A stretch of DNA of 64,000 nucleotides. Origin: UBA4416 sp040387555 (GTDB taxonomy: Bacteria > Bacteroidota > Bacteroidia > B-17B0 > Aurantibacillaceae). The stretch spans positions 248,001 through 312,000 of the forward strand of contig JAZKDO010000005.1 in the NCBI GenBank assembly GCA_040387555.1, read 5' to 3'. The position numbers and the translations under genes are program-made. Below are positions 49,101-56,259 of the stretch, piece by piece. How positions within the stretch are numbered: the first letter of the stretch is position 1; every line of letters begins with the position of its first letter. The notes beneath the pieces were generated by a model. The model worked only from the letters and a program-made list of their open reading frames with translations. It was not told where the DNA came from and searched no databases.

Positions 49101-51202
49101 CCTCCGGCACCAGAGCTACCTCTAAAACTAGTCGCATTTCCTCCATTTCCATTATCACCAAAAAAACCCACGCTTCCATTACTGCCCACAAGGCCAGTTG
49201 CACCCGACGTACCTGTAATACCAGACCCTGCATTACCACTATATATATAACATCTTACGATATTATAATTTGAACAATTGCTCCCTAAATAAATACCGTA
49301 ATTTGAAATTCCAGTTCCAGCAGCATTATCCGGCATTTGAATGGTTAAATCTTGGAGACGAAAGTTTGACGCACTGGGTGCAACATTAATTGCAGTTAAC
49401 CTTAAATTACCTGTACTTCCCTCAACTGCTGTAGTTGTTCTATAAATTCTTGTACCTCTGTTTGGAAAAACACCTGTAGTATTTGTTGAAGATGTTTTTA
49501 ATGTAAATGCTGTATTAAAACCACCTTCCATAGTCACGTAACTGTTTAAATTTAAAGGTGCACTAATTGAATAATCACCAACAGCCATTTTTATTGTTAT
49601 AGCATTACAAGCAGCCATAGTTAAAGCAACTTGTATAGTAGTTGGAGATGATTTATCTAAACCTGTACCACCTCCTGCAGGTGTTACATAAATAACATCA
49701 CAGGATGGAGGAGATGTAGGAGATAAAATATTTACGTTTGAAACTGCTGTATTACCTAAGCATCCGGCACTGGAATTAACTGTTACTGAATATGAGCCTG
49801 CACCGGCGGTTGCTATAGTAGATGATGCCACATTATTATCGGTTTGAGAAGCAGAGCCTGACCAGGTATAACTACAACTAGCACAGGCTGATCCACCAAT
49901 AGTTGCAGAAGCAATTAAAGGCGTTGTTCCGCTACAAAGAGATACACTATTAGGATTAATGGATACAACTGGCGGAGATTGAATAGTTACATTTATAGAT
50001 GCGCTTCTGGAACAACCGCCATAAGTAACTGTTGCTAAATAGGTATTGTTTGATGTAGGATTTATAACCAAGGTGTTTTGGTTACCCGCTAAAGGCGACC
50101 ATGTATGTGTTACACCTGCAGCTCCACCATCACCGTTAATGGTTAAAGTAGAAGGTTGTCCTGCACAAACTAATGTAGAAGTTGCTGTAACAGTAACAGG
50201 AGCTAAATATGCAAAGGTGAATGATTGTGCAGTTGACATTGCATTACCGCATTTGTCTATAATTGTGTTTCCATCGGAACCTGAAGCAATATTTACTGTA
50301 TAAATACCCGTTGTTAATCCTGCATTATTAAAAGTAACTGTTGCATAGTTTGTGTTTGAAGCACCGGTAGAACATAAATTACCAATTGCAGAGGTAATAG
50401 GAACAACACCTGAAGGACCAGTTAGTGTAAAGTCGGAGCCATTTGCTGTAATTGAACTACATAATGACGGTTCTGAAAAATTTACTCTAAATGTATTGCC
50501 GTTACAAGGAACTGAAGTTGACGCAATGGTTGGCGGGGTAACGTCAAAAATAGTTGCGGTACCTCCAAATGTTAACACATAACCTTGAGTATTTGCACTG
50601 TAGTTGTCAATTATTAATGCAAAAGTTTGCCCGGCAGTAACATTTACTCCTGGCATTGTTGGCGCACCACTGGCACTTGTACTTAAAGGTATTGTTGCAG
50701 AGGTTGGTAGTGTTAAGCCAGTATTGCCATAGGTTGCAGAAAAATTACATCTGATTGGCGTGGCGCTGGGAACGCCTGTGCATCCAATAGAAGAAATATC
50801 GTATAATGCGTAATCATAATCATTAGGAGTAACTAAATTAAATGTAAATGTACCGGAGTTTTGAACGGTAAATACATACCAAACTGAATTTGATTCCCTA
50901 CTGCCTAAGCAAGTAGAGTTGGATACTTCTTGAATTCCATAACTTGTATAGGATGTATTTTGGGTGTATGAAGGGGAACAGACAGGAATAGCATTGTCGC
51001 AATCCTGCTCCGGCCCTGTTGTAAGCAAATGATCCGGTATAGGCGACACCTTTGATGCCGTATAGGCAGCGGTTAAACGTTCTTTAATTAATAATTCATG
51101 CTTCGTGGGCAACCTTCCTTCTTGCGAAAAAATACTATTACAATAAAAAATAGCGATTAGAGTAATTAATGCAAATTTGACTTTTTTGTAAATTTGATCC
51201 AT
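43109..51202 (-). CDS. Giant secreted protein, beta-helix + glycine-rich segment + Ig repeats + CHU_C (T9SS type B)
   Basis: 2697 residues. Signal peptide ends NSIFSQ. Order: a beta-sandwich with paired Cys (~70-215), an Ig-like region, a beta-helix-like segment (~495-650, CDVIYVTPAGGGTGL ... YVTMEGGFN, YGIYLGSNCSNYNIVRCYIYSG), a glycine-rich segment (~651-957) dense in GGxGG with two poly-Gly runs, a proprotein-convertase P domain (~1055-1225, MFLVAPNGQILGLT ... TWNLRLVDNVSGD), then Ig-like units of ~72 residues with an SVICxG start and YTWTGGV strand, Thr-Cys repeats like those of the other giant, a PKD domain (~2524-2600) and CHU_C (~2606-2697). The PKD and CHU_C ends are close homologues of the 3352-residue protein. 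Surface or matrix protein, role unknown. Confidence 0.9.
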   Translation of the reverse strand: MDQIYKKVKFALITLIAIFYCNSIFSQEGRLPTKHELLIKERLTAAYTASKVSPIPDHLLTTGPEQDCDNAIPVCSPSYTQNTSYTSYGIQEVSNSTCLGSRESNSVWYVFTVQNSGTFTFNLVTPNDYDYALYDISSIGCTGVPSATPIRCNFSATYGNTGLTLPTSATIPLSTSASGAPTMPGVNVTAGQTFALIIDNYSANTQGYVLTFGGTATIFDVTPPTIASTSVPCNGNTFRVNFSEPSLCSSITANGSDFTLTGPSGVVPITSAIGNLCSTGASNTNYATVTFNNAGLTTGIYTVNIASGSDGNTIIDKCGNAMSTAQSFTFAYLAPVTVTATSTLVCAGQPSTLTINGDGGAAGVTHTWSPLAGNQNTLVINPTSNNTYLATVTYGGCSRSASINVTIQSPPVVSINPNSVSLCSGTTPLIASATIGGSACASCSYTWSGSASQTDNNVASSTIATAGAGSYSVTVNSSAGCLGNTAVSNVNILSPTSPPSCDVIYVTPAGGGTGLDKSSPTTIQVALTMAACNAITIKMAVGDYSISAPLNLNSYVTMEGGFNTAFTLKTSSTNTTGVFPNRGTRIYRTTTAVEGSTGNLRLTAINVAPSASNFRLQDLTIQMPDNAAGTGISNYGIYLGSNCSNYNIVRCYIYSGNAGSGITGTSGATGLVGSNGSVGFFGDNGNGGNATSFRGSSGAGGSGAGGSAGAGSAFVFFPTTGTTGLAGTSGSASTSSRDGGGGGSGGTGGFEWQGGNGGNGGNGGTGGTGATTGGAFGNWGGCNGNDGNNGNAGTIGNAGSIGALGTAGSDASGYWNLGGTGGNGTDGFGGGGGKGGGGGGGTDDIFCDNGTGAGGGGGGGGGQGGTAGAGGSGGGSTFGIFIFNNGANGNITDCQILTGTAGAGGTGGSGGLGGNGGLGGNGGCADACNGQGEGNGGDGGAGGKGGNGGSGGSGVAGIANDVRVVGGSAVTTSTLNLKNQSLITAENIACSNIDIDYTTTGSAPINWTNFGTTSSPTTGSGTPFNNVQYSGLGRKTISLNSVATNTTVVGVAAQSLTNTAATGVLSIASACPGTINNSINVSGYTNTVTSSGITVKVTYSSHTWMNDVSMFLVAPNGQILGLTNNRGPGSTCALTNVTFADAAGAVMAGTCPGAGTSFKPETTVYTDCAVTSNITTFGAIGAGAYNPNGTWNLRLVDNVSGDGGAAIAVNGWTLNIPAITQVTTSVAQSDPYTDFVNIQVAPPSTGNILASTSALCPGTANFASSVAGTAGLTYSWSASPATATISANTATSTAINFPNAGSTPITYTVTLGIASQCCGTLTPITQTITVHPIPVAPTASATPICNGGIATFSATAPTGVVFDWYNNAGAGTLLATGNSYTIANISTPTTVYVGATNSGGCSSTLTPVSITPTNVPAPAALSSLACETGIVLVGITPASGVSDYNWYSDAGGTTLVQTGSSLNYGQIIAAAGGSYTVYVQSNITGCTPSGLIPVTGSVSATPIAGTISYAPSGTVCIGSAVTLSVTPTGGDGTFTYSWSPTAGSTASVVLTPTVSSSNLVTVTSAGCSKTFNVPIIVDALPTVSVAVSNSIICNGASTSLTASGTASSYTWTGGVSNGVSFTPATTNTYIVTGSTGAGCSNSLAVTVTVNALPTITTSVTNSVICRGQSTTLSATGTATNYSWSGGVTNGAVFSPTVTDSYTVVGTSAASCTNSAVVNVTVNAVPTISTTVSNSVICEGSTTALTATGTASSYTWTGGVTNGLSFAPVVTNTYIATAVLGNCTNTAAVTVTVNSIPTSTASVTNSVTCLTTTVNLNSTNIAGASYTWTPPSPASILSPGANVNNTIGDGAGTYTLNVSSAGCSFSTTVSVTTETTMPTGVSAGPSQTLVCGASSVPLAGTATPTNSIINWLGGVCGSATSLTTTACAPNTYTLVVLHPVSGCSVTSVMTVSSSTDVPQATTDAITNSITCTNSVVAIGVTCSDPVNYLWSGPGISGALNTAATTATLAGTYTVIITNSLTTCSTTLNAIVPADISPVTATVTAPGTISCTNTLVTLSSNPIGSSYTYTWSGTGITSSVNSQTVDVTQGGNFVVIITNTVNGCPGSYTVTVPTFTTLPTVTVTPSTYTTSCATPTVQLVANSTSSDLTYSWTPNGGTLDFTTISNPIANGGGTYDVVVTNTISGCKSTATATVVPDAAVPTITVSQNSLEITCTNTTVTTAITSTNTTLSYTWNPAPLSSGANPVFDSQGTYNATITANNGCSTYTTIVVGLNNTIPTVTLSSATNEGTLTCLNIPVSVNPTLPVSSDLTYTWSPSAGLATSANQASATFTAAGIYTLAITNSLTGCIAVNNATNTFTVFVDTIRPTALINVTSTNSVIGCGGNGSSVTFSSAITSSNTPIITWLPGGTPSPTLNVTSADIYTLVVVDAVNSCSATAQFTVDGNTNPPQNVNAGSLASIPCGSLTVSLTGTTTSSNVNYTWSGPSATSIITGSNTSTATVNEVGDYTLTVTDNLTGCASTATVNVTQSNVTAAFTADPVTGASPLTVNFTDASSGATSWVWNFGDLNNSTSQNPTNVYTTGSYTVTLTASSGPCTSTSTLVIVVEDGLTLEIPNVFTPNGDNANDVFTITSTGVKEISLQVFNRWGQKLYEFTGPHASWDGATPQGTKVPEGTYFYFVKATGFDDTKIEKNGTVNLFR
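45996..46470 (-). repeat. Tandem 216-bp coding repeats in the 2697-residue gene
   Basis: The ATTACnGAATTnG block at 45996, 46212 and 46428 recurs at an exact 216-bp period (72 codons), matching the Ig-like units in the protein. A more diverged copy lies 213 bp before the first. Confidence 0.75.
48618..48700 (-). repeat. Two (CCG)n microsatellite tracts coding poly-glycine
   Basis: Uninterrupted CCG repeats at 48618-48643 and 48681-48700, on the minus strand GGC codons for glycine in the glycine-rich segment. Being trinucleotide, slippage would change glycine number without breaking the frame. Confidence 0.85.
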
Positions 51203-51592
51203 AGGTTGAATTTTTCTGTTATTAAAAAAATATGAATTTTAATAAGATCAAAATAAGTTATACTTATCCGAATCATTATTAATTCATAAGTGTAGAGAAA
51301 TAACTATTTTATAGTTATTACACTAACCTTATATTATAAATGTAATAAAATTTCAGAAAGAGTGTTAAATAAATAGATGCCGAAATTTAATATAAAATCA
51401 GATGAATACTTGTTTTTAAACGACTTAATGTTTATTTTAAGTGATTACGGGTTTAAAAAAAGTTATAGGGAAATCCCAAATAAAAGGTACAGATGTAAAT
51501 TCTAAAAAATTATAGCTTCAGATTAAAATAGTAATGAAAATAATTTAGTATAAGGAAGGATTTATAACTGCATTCAATTCTTCAAAATATTA
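51203..51592. other. Intergenic region, 390 bp, with a 21-bp palindrome
   Basis: AT-rich DNA upstream of the 2697-residue gene and downstream of the SET gene. It contains AATAACTA-TTTTA-TAGTTATT at 51299-51319, flanked by GTGTA and TACAC. This could be an operator or a cruciform-forming site in the promoter region. No convincing -7 box; TTATTTTG at about 51251-51258 on the minus strand is one base off. A 42-codon ORF is listed separately. Confidence 0.4.
51377..51505 (+). CDS. Possible 42-residue ORF
   Basis: ATG to TAA in the intergenic region. The product (starting MPKFNIKSDEYLFLNDLMFI and ending NKRYRCKF) has a protein-like mix of residues, with no family that I recognise. There is no ribosome-binding site or promoter of note. 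It may be a chance frame or the remnant of a longer gene. Confidence 0.2.
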   Translation: MPKFNIKSDEYLFLNDLMFILSDYGFKKSYREIPNKRYRCKF

Positions 51593-52009
51593 CTATTTCC
51601 TGCCTCTTCCGATACTGATATTATATCGAACACAATCCCAGTATTCTTTAGTGTAACTAACAAAAATTTCTTCTCCTGCGGCGATATCTCTTTTACTCAC
51701 AATAAAACATTGATTGCCGTCTATTTCGTAAAGACAATTATTTGTTAATCCTTTTATTTTAGTTAAACCTGCTGCATCATTAGCGAAACGTGCTTTATGC
51801 TGAGGTGTATTCCAGGCATCAATGCAATGTTTTTTATTAATGAAAAATAAATATCCATCTTCATCCCTTTCAACACGTTTTTCATATTCTTTCCAGTCAA
51901 TAACCTCACCTAAATATTCAATAACTCTGGTGCCTTTTTTGATTGGTGTTGTGGTAAATAAACCTTTACCTGAATTGGGAAGTTGCGATGTTTTTACAGT
52001 TAATGCCAT
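51593..52009 (-). CDS. Small SET-domain protein (putative protein lysine methyltransferase)
   Basis: 138 residues from the ATG at 52009; the frame is open further upstream but this start opens directly with the SET N-terminal strand. GKGLFTTTPIKKGTRVIEYLGEVI (14-37) is the AdoMet-binding N-SET part, and AGEEIFVSYTKEYW (111-124) the C-terminal GEEL..Y motif with the catalytic-type tyrosine. The central (R/F)xNHSCxPN motif is changed to ARFANDAAG (73-81), so the usual His and Cys are absent. The pre- and post-SET zinc motifs are missing as well. Bacterial stand-alone SET proteins exist but targets are poorly known. Divergent from the T9SS gene with a 77-bp gap. Confidence 0.8.
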   Translation of the reverse strand: MALTVKTSQLPNSGKGLFTTTPIKKGTRVIEYLGEVIDWKEYEKRVERDEDGYLFFINKKHCIDAWNTPQHKARFANDAAGLTKIKGLTNNCLYEIDGNQCFIVSKRDIAAGEEIFVSYTKEYWDCVRYNISIGRGRK

Positions 52010-52086
52010 AGGGCGGTAAAGATAGCATCTGCATTGGATATTTGGAAAAAATCTTATCTTTATTTGAGTTTTTATCAGCTTTTTCA

Positions 52087-54162
52087 ATGAAATATATAAA
52101 CATACTTTTTTTTCTTTTTTCGATTTCAACGTTTGCGCAAAACCTGAATGTGCCTGCAAGACAGTCCTCCTTTATGAATGGTGCGCAGTTTGTTGCAGCA
52201 ATCACACCTTTGAGTTTTACCAATAGGGAAAATTTGATTTACCAGGAAGTGATAAAAGGAAACGTTCCAAATTTTTACAGAACCCTTTCCGCTGTAACTT
52301 CAACTGCTGTAATTAGTGGCACAACTCAAAGCGTTACTTATTATGTGATCCCTGACTATCTGGCTATCGGATGTGATACCAATTATTTTTTATGCCCGAT
52401 GTCTCCCATTGTTGCTACAAAGATTGCTGATTCTATTGCCTGTACGTTGCCTACCCGTAAAATGGTGAACGATATTTATGCGCAGGCCGCTTTGAAGTTA
52501 GCTCCTTTAACTATTCCTGCTAGTGGCACTATGACCACAGTTCAGGCCTTTGATCAACACAATACATTGGTTCGTAATCAACGAAGTCCATATCTGCCTT
52601 CCTATCCATTAGGAACATTAGTTGGTGGAGATAAAAAAGATGTCGTTATTTCAAACCTGATTTATTCAACCACGGGCAAAGTAATTATTTATGGTTGGCA
52701 TACAAGTGTGGGAAATCCAATTCAACCGATGAGCAGTGTGCATGCCGATACGTATATGGATTATAGCCATGGTATGCGTTTTGCTCAAAATGATGTGATC
52801 TATAATGGCGTACCTACGACTGTAAAAGCAATTTTACAATCTTCTACATTAAATACGTTATTGAGTGATGAAGGGACAATCAATCCACCTGAATATCCAT
52901 ACGGAAATCCTCTGACTTCTTTGGCAACTCCAAAGTCTTTTGCGGTGATTAATAAAGCTAACAATAACCTTGAAGTTAAAGTAAAGAATGATGTGAATGC
53001 ATCTCACTATAAAATTTATATTAGTACAAATGGCACCACGTTTAACGCACCCGTAACGATGATCAAGAGTAATCTTATCTTAACGGGATTAACAGCCGGT
53101 CAAAATTATTATGTAAAAATTGCAGCCTATAATGCCACCTATTCTGTGACGTCTACAACCAGTGAGTTATTGGCCGGCGTACCTTGTTCTTATCAGGACA
53201 GTATGCTGGTGGTAAATGGTTTTGACCGTGTTGTAACTGGTAACACGTTTGATTTTATCAGACAGCATGGTAGTTCAGTTTTCAGTAACGGACATTATTT
53301 TTCTTCTGCTACAAATGAAGCTATACAGGATGGCTTGGTAAATCTGTCAACCTATAAATCATTGGATTGGATACTTGGAAAGGAAAGTACGGCAAACGAA
53401 ACATTCAGTTCAACTGAACAAACGTTAGTTGCTAATTATTTAAAACAAGGTGGGAAATTGTTAGTGAGTGGTTCCGAAATTGCCTGGGATTTGGATAATA
53501 GCGGATCAGCTGCAGACAAATCATTTATTGCGAATTATTTAAAAGCAACTTATGCGTTTGATGCGCCAAACAGCCAGGCATCTAAATGGTATAAATGCGT
53601 GAACGAAATCAGCAATTCTATTTTTAATTTGAATGATACGATTTATTATGATAATGGTACGTACGGCACTTACAACGTGGATTACCCGGATGTGATTTCA
53701 CCTGCAAACGGTGGCGTATCGGCTTTGAAATACACCAATAATTCTACAAGTACCTCCGCTGTTTATTTTTCCGGCTTGTTTCCTTCAGGAACAGCTAATG
53801 GTAAGTTAATCTTTATGGCGTTTCCATTGGAAAGTATTTATGATGCCCCAAAAAGAAATAGTTTAGTTCAGGACATTTGGCGTTTCTTTTTCACCAATGG
53901 ATTTACTGCAGGTGTAACCGCAACAGAGAATCAACCGTTTACTATTTATCCGAATCCTGCAAGTCAAAACATTCATGTTCAGAGTACCGATATGATTCTT
54001 GAAATTGAAGTTTATGATCTGAGTGGAAAATTACTGATACATATAAATTCAGGGAACTTTTCTGAAAGTATTGATCTTTCTGATATTAGCGAAGGAATTT
54101 ATTTTTTAAAAATGAGAACTGACAAACAAACCTTCATTCAGAAAATAATAAAAAATAATTAG
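52087..54162 (+). CDS. Secreted multidomain protein with fibronectin III-like and amidotransferase-like regions, T9SS type A tail
   Basis: 691 residues from the ATG at 52087 (signal peptide MKYINILFFLFSISTFAQ). An in-frame TTG 45 bases upstream is not needed. Residues ~120-260 include GGDKKDVVISNLIY and VHADTYMDYSHGMRFAQND, apparently a catalytic or binding domain that I cannot name. Residues ~295-380 form a fibronectin III-like module (NNNLEVKVKNDVNASHYKIYIS ... LTGLTAGQNYYVKIAAYN). Residues ~385-600 resemble a class I amidotransferase/ThuA-like fold (MLVVNGFDRV, LKQGGKLLVSGSEIAWDL), though no catalytic Cys is obvious. A T9SS type A tail follows (IYPNPASQNIHV ... GIYFLKMRTDKQ). Xanthan lyase-type proteins have this arrangement; I would not name a substrate. 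Confidence 0.7.
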   Translation: MKYINILFFLFSISTFAQNLNVPARQSSFMNGAQFVAAITPLSFTNRENLIYQEVIKGNVPNFYRTLSAVTSTAVISGTTQSVTYYVIPDYLAIGCDTNYFLCPMSPIVATKIADSIACTLPTRKMVNDIYAQAALKLAPLTIPASGTMTTVQAFDQHNTLVRNQRSPYLPSYPLGTLVGGDKKDVVISNLIYSTTGKVIIYGWHTSVGNPIQPMSSVHADTYMDYSHGMRFAQNDVIYNGVPTTVKAILQSSTLNTLLSDEGTINPPEYPYGNPLTSLATPKSFAVINKANNNLEVKVKNDVNASHYKIYISTNGTTFNAPVTMIKSNLILTGLTAGQNYYVKIAAYNATYSVTSTTSELLAGVPCSYQDSMLVVNGFDRVVTGNTFDFIRQHGSSVFSNGHYFSSATNEAIQDGLVNLSTYKSLDWILGKESTANETFSSTEQTLVANYLKQGGKLLVSGSEIAWDLDNSGSAADKSFIANYLKATYAFDAPNSQASKWYKCVNEISNSIFNLNDTIYYDNGTYGTYNVDYPDVISPANGGVSALKYTNNSTSTSAVYFSGLFPSGTANGKLIFMAFPLESIYDAPKRNSLVQDIWRFFFTNGFTAGVTATENQPFTIYPNPASQNIHVQSTDMILEIEVYDLSGKLLIHINSGNFSESIDLSDISEGIYFLKMRTDKQTFIQKIIKNN

Positions 54163-54167
54163 ACGTT

Positions 54168-54656
54168 TTATTTTTCACAAATCATTTTTGACAGCATTTC
54201 AAACGATAATTTACCTTCATAAAGTTCACTGTCTTTTGGTTTTGGTTTCACTATAAGTGTCGCAGGAATTGCGCCACTCCATTTTTCTGATATTTTATTA
54301 ATAAAATCATTGCCATTTATTTCGTCAAGCAAAACAACTTCGCAGGTATATTTATTTTTATCCAGAAAGTTTTTTAATTTTTTATCCAACTCTTCTTTAA
54401 AATCCATGCTTACTAAAATCACCTTCACTTTGGGGTGATTCGCTAAATTAAGTTTCTCAAATTCAGGAAGCTCAGCCACGCAAGGTTTGCACCAGGTGGC
54501 CCAAAAGTTGACCACATAGGTCGTGTCGCTGTTATTATGAATGCGTTTAAGTAAATCATCGATCTTATAAACAGTTAATTTTTGAGCATTCACTTTAGTA
54601 AAGGCTAATGCTATAAAAATTAAAAATAGATTACGGATGTTTTTCTTTATACGCAT
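54168..54656 (-). CDS. TlpA-like periplasmic thioredoxin-fold protein
   Basis: 162 residues with signal peptide (ending FTKVNAQ) and a thioredoxin fold. The active site WCKPC (Cys56, Cys59) follows the FWATWC strand typical of TlpA/ResA reductants, and a cis-proline appears in AIPATLIVKP. It is the second gene of a minus-strand pair; the SCO gene stop overlaps its start by 26 bp in another frame, so they are translationally coupled. A SCO plus TlpA pair fits thiol/copper chemistry for assembly of the CuA centre of cytochrome oxidase; no oxidase genes are in view. Confidence 0.88.
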   Translation of the reverse strand: MRIKKNIRNLFLIFIALAFTKVNAQKLTVYKIDDLLKRIHNNSDTTYVVNFWATWCKPCVAELPEFEKLNLANHPKVKVILVSMDFKEELDKKLKNFLDKNKYTCEVVLLDEINGNDFINKISEKWSGAIPATLIVKPKPKDSELYEGKLSFEMLSKMICEK

Positions 54657-55296
54657 ATTCTTCTAATAATAAATTCATGTCAATAATTAAACGTGATACT
54701 TCCACACTGTCTGTTCCGTCATAAAAGCCTCTCAAATGCCTCTCTTTGTCAACCAGTGCAAAGTTTTGAGTGTGAATGAAATCATCTTCATCGCCATTGC
54801 CTTCCTCTGTGTTCAATAGATATCCCTTTCGGGCCATGTCGTATAATTGTTTTTTATCTCCGGTTAAAAACAACCATCTTTTATCATTTACTCCATGAAG
54901 TTTCGCATAATCCATTAATACATTTATGGAGTCTTCTTCTGGAGCCACCGTGTGTGACAAAATCAATACATCGTTTTTATTTTGAAAATGTTTATAAACA
55001 CGTTCAAGTTCTGTGCTCATCACAGGGCAAATTGACTGGCATGTAGTAAAGAAAAAATCGGTCACATAGATTTTGCCATTCACCGTTTCTTCCGTCACTT
55101 TTTCGTTGTATTGATCAGTAAAGCAAAATGGTTTAACAGTGTGAAAAACAGTGTCGCCATCTTTAATCGTATTTTTTTTTCCGAAATAAGGAAGAGTGCG
55201 TAAGGGTTTTTGTTCGTTCTTATTAAAAAAATACAAAGCCACAAAGCTTAGTGGGATGATTAAAAATAACCAATAATAATTACCTTTAGCTTTCAT
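54631..55296 (-). CDS. SCO1/SenC family copper chaperone
   Basis: 221 residues with one N-terminal membrane anchor (YWLFLIIPLSFVALYFF) and a periplasmic thioredoxin-like domain. It has the family CxxxC copper site TTCQSICPVM (Cys86, Cys90) and the distal His175 in DFIHTQNFAL, so all three copper ligands are in place. SCO proteins deliver copper to, or reduce, the CuA centre of cytochrome c oxidase. The start is an ATG at 55296, only 11 bp from the divergent channel gene, and the promoter runs into that gene (see the promoter entry). Cotranscribed with the TlpA-like gene. Confidence 0.9.
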   Translation of the reverse strand: MKAKGNYYWLFLIIPLSFVALYFFNKNEQKPLRTLPYFGKKNTIKDGDTVFHTVKPFCFTDQYNEKVTEETVNGKIYVTDFFFTTCQSICPVMSTELERVYKHFQNKNDVLILSHTVAPEEDSINVLMDYAKLHGVNDKRWLFLTGDKKQLYDMARKGYLLNTEEGNGDEDDFIHTQNFALVDKERHLRGFYDGTDSVEVSRLIIDMNLLLEEYAYKEKHP

Positions 55297-55300
55297 TTTA

Positions 55301-55330
55301 CAAAGGTATGATTAAAGATACGTTTAACAA
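55301..55330 (-). promoter_or_regulatory. Promoter of the SCO-tlpA operon, leaderless or nearly so
   Basis: Minus strand: TTG (55330-55328), 19-nt spacer, TACCTTTG (55308-55301), then 4 bases and the ATG at 55296. Both elements match the Bacteroidota -33/-7 consensus with normal spacing. The box overlaps the ATG of the divergent channel gene at 55308 by one base. Confidence 0.6.
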
Positions 55331-56249
55331 TAAAAAAAAGCTCAGTGTTGAATTGGGTTTTGGTAACAAGAATTACGATGAGTCGTTTCGTTTCTTAAAT
55401 CCTGATGGAACGGTTAATATCACCCGTAAAGTTTCCGATAAGCACATTGGCTTTGATGTATACCATTGGTTATTGAGTATCAAATGGATTCAATTTATTT
55501 CCCTGGTATTTATAAGTTATGTAGTGGTTAATACATTATTTGCATTAATTTATTTTTCAATTGGTGCAGAAAAATTTGGTGGGATAGGAGTAGGGACAGG
55601 CTCTGAAAAATTTTCTCAATTATTTTTCTTCAGTGCGCAAACGCTTACTACGGTTGGCTACGGACATATTTTTCCAAACAGTGTTTTCACAAGTTCAGTT
55701 TCTGCTATTGAATCTATGCTGGGCTTAATGGGTTTCGCGTTAGTAACAGGATTATTATATGGACGTTTCTCAAAACCAAAAGCTGATATTCAATACAGTA
55801 ATAATGCGGTGATTGCGCCTTATCTGGATCATATGGGTTTTATGTTTAGAATTGCCAACAAGAAACAGAATGAATTAATTGAAACAGAGTGTAAACTGGC
55901 ATTAGCAATCAATAATCTTGAAACGAAAAAACGCGATTTTCATTTTTTGGAGTTGGAAAGAAATCAGATTAATTTTTTACCATTTACCTGGACTGTGGTA
56001 CACCCCATTGATGATAAGAGTCCATTAGCTGGTTTAGCGGAGAGAGATTTTGAAGAACGCGATGCTGAATTTGTTATTTTAATAAAATCTATTACAGATA
56101 CTTATTTTCAAACAGTGTATTCGCGTATGTCCTATAAGCCTAATGAGATAATATGGAATGTGAAATTTGCACCTATGAAACAATCGCGTGAAAAAAAAGG
56201 CGGTATCTCTATTAATATTGGAGATATACACGATTATTTGAAAGTGTAA
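55308..56249 (+). CDS. KirBac-type inward rectifier potassium channel
   Basis: 313 residues. Two membrane helices (about 55-85 and 125-150) flank a pore with selectivity filter TTVGYGH (114-120). The long C-terminal part (~160-313) is a cytoplasmic immunoglobulin-like Kir domain, with strands such as FMFRIANKKQNEL, ATECKLAL and FLPFTWTVVHPIDDKSPL, and YDEVIW-type end segments (YSRMSYKPNEIIWNVKF). Typical length for KirBac channels. An amphipathic slide helix precedes TM1 (FDVYHWLLSIKW). It mediates K+ flux and may be regulated by lipids or pH. Divergent from the SCO gene with an 11-bp gap and convergent with the acetyltransferase. Confidence 0.92.
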   Translation: MIKDTFNNKKKLSVELGFGNKNYDESFRFLNPDGTVNITRKVSDKHIGFDVYHWLLSIKWIQFISLVFISYVVVNTLFALIYFSIGAEKFGGIGVGTGSEKFSQLFFFSAQTLTTVGYGHIFPNSVFTSSVSAIESMLGLMGFALVTGLLYGRFSKPKADIQYSNNAVIAPYLDHMGFMFRIANKKQNELIETECKLALAINNLETKKRDFHFLELERNQINFLPFTWTVVHPIDDKSPLAGLAERDFEERDAEFVILIKSITDTYFQTVYSRMSYKPNEIIWNVKFAPMKQSREKKGGISINIGDIHDYLKV

Positions 56250-56259
56250 TCTTATAAAA

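Noticed and set aside
48325..49250. Plus-strand proline-rich and His/Leu-rich frames opposite the glycine-rich segment
   Set aside because: Gly codons GGN read as proline CCN codons on the other strand; the frames end where the Gly-rich coding ends, so they are shadows.
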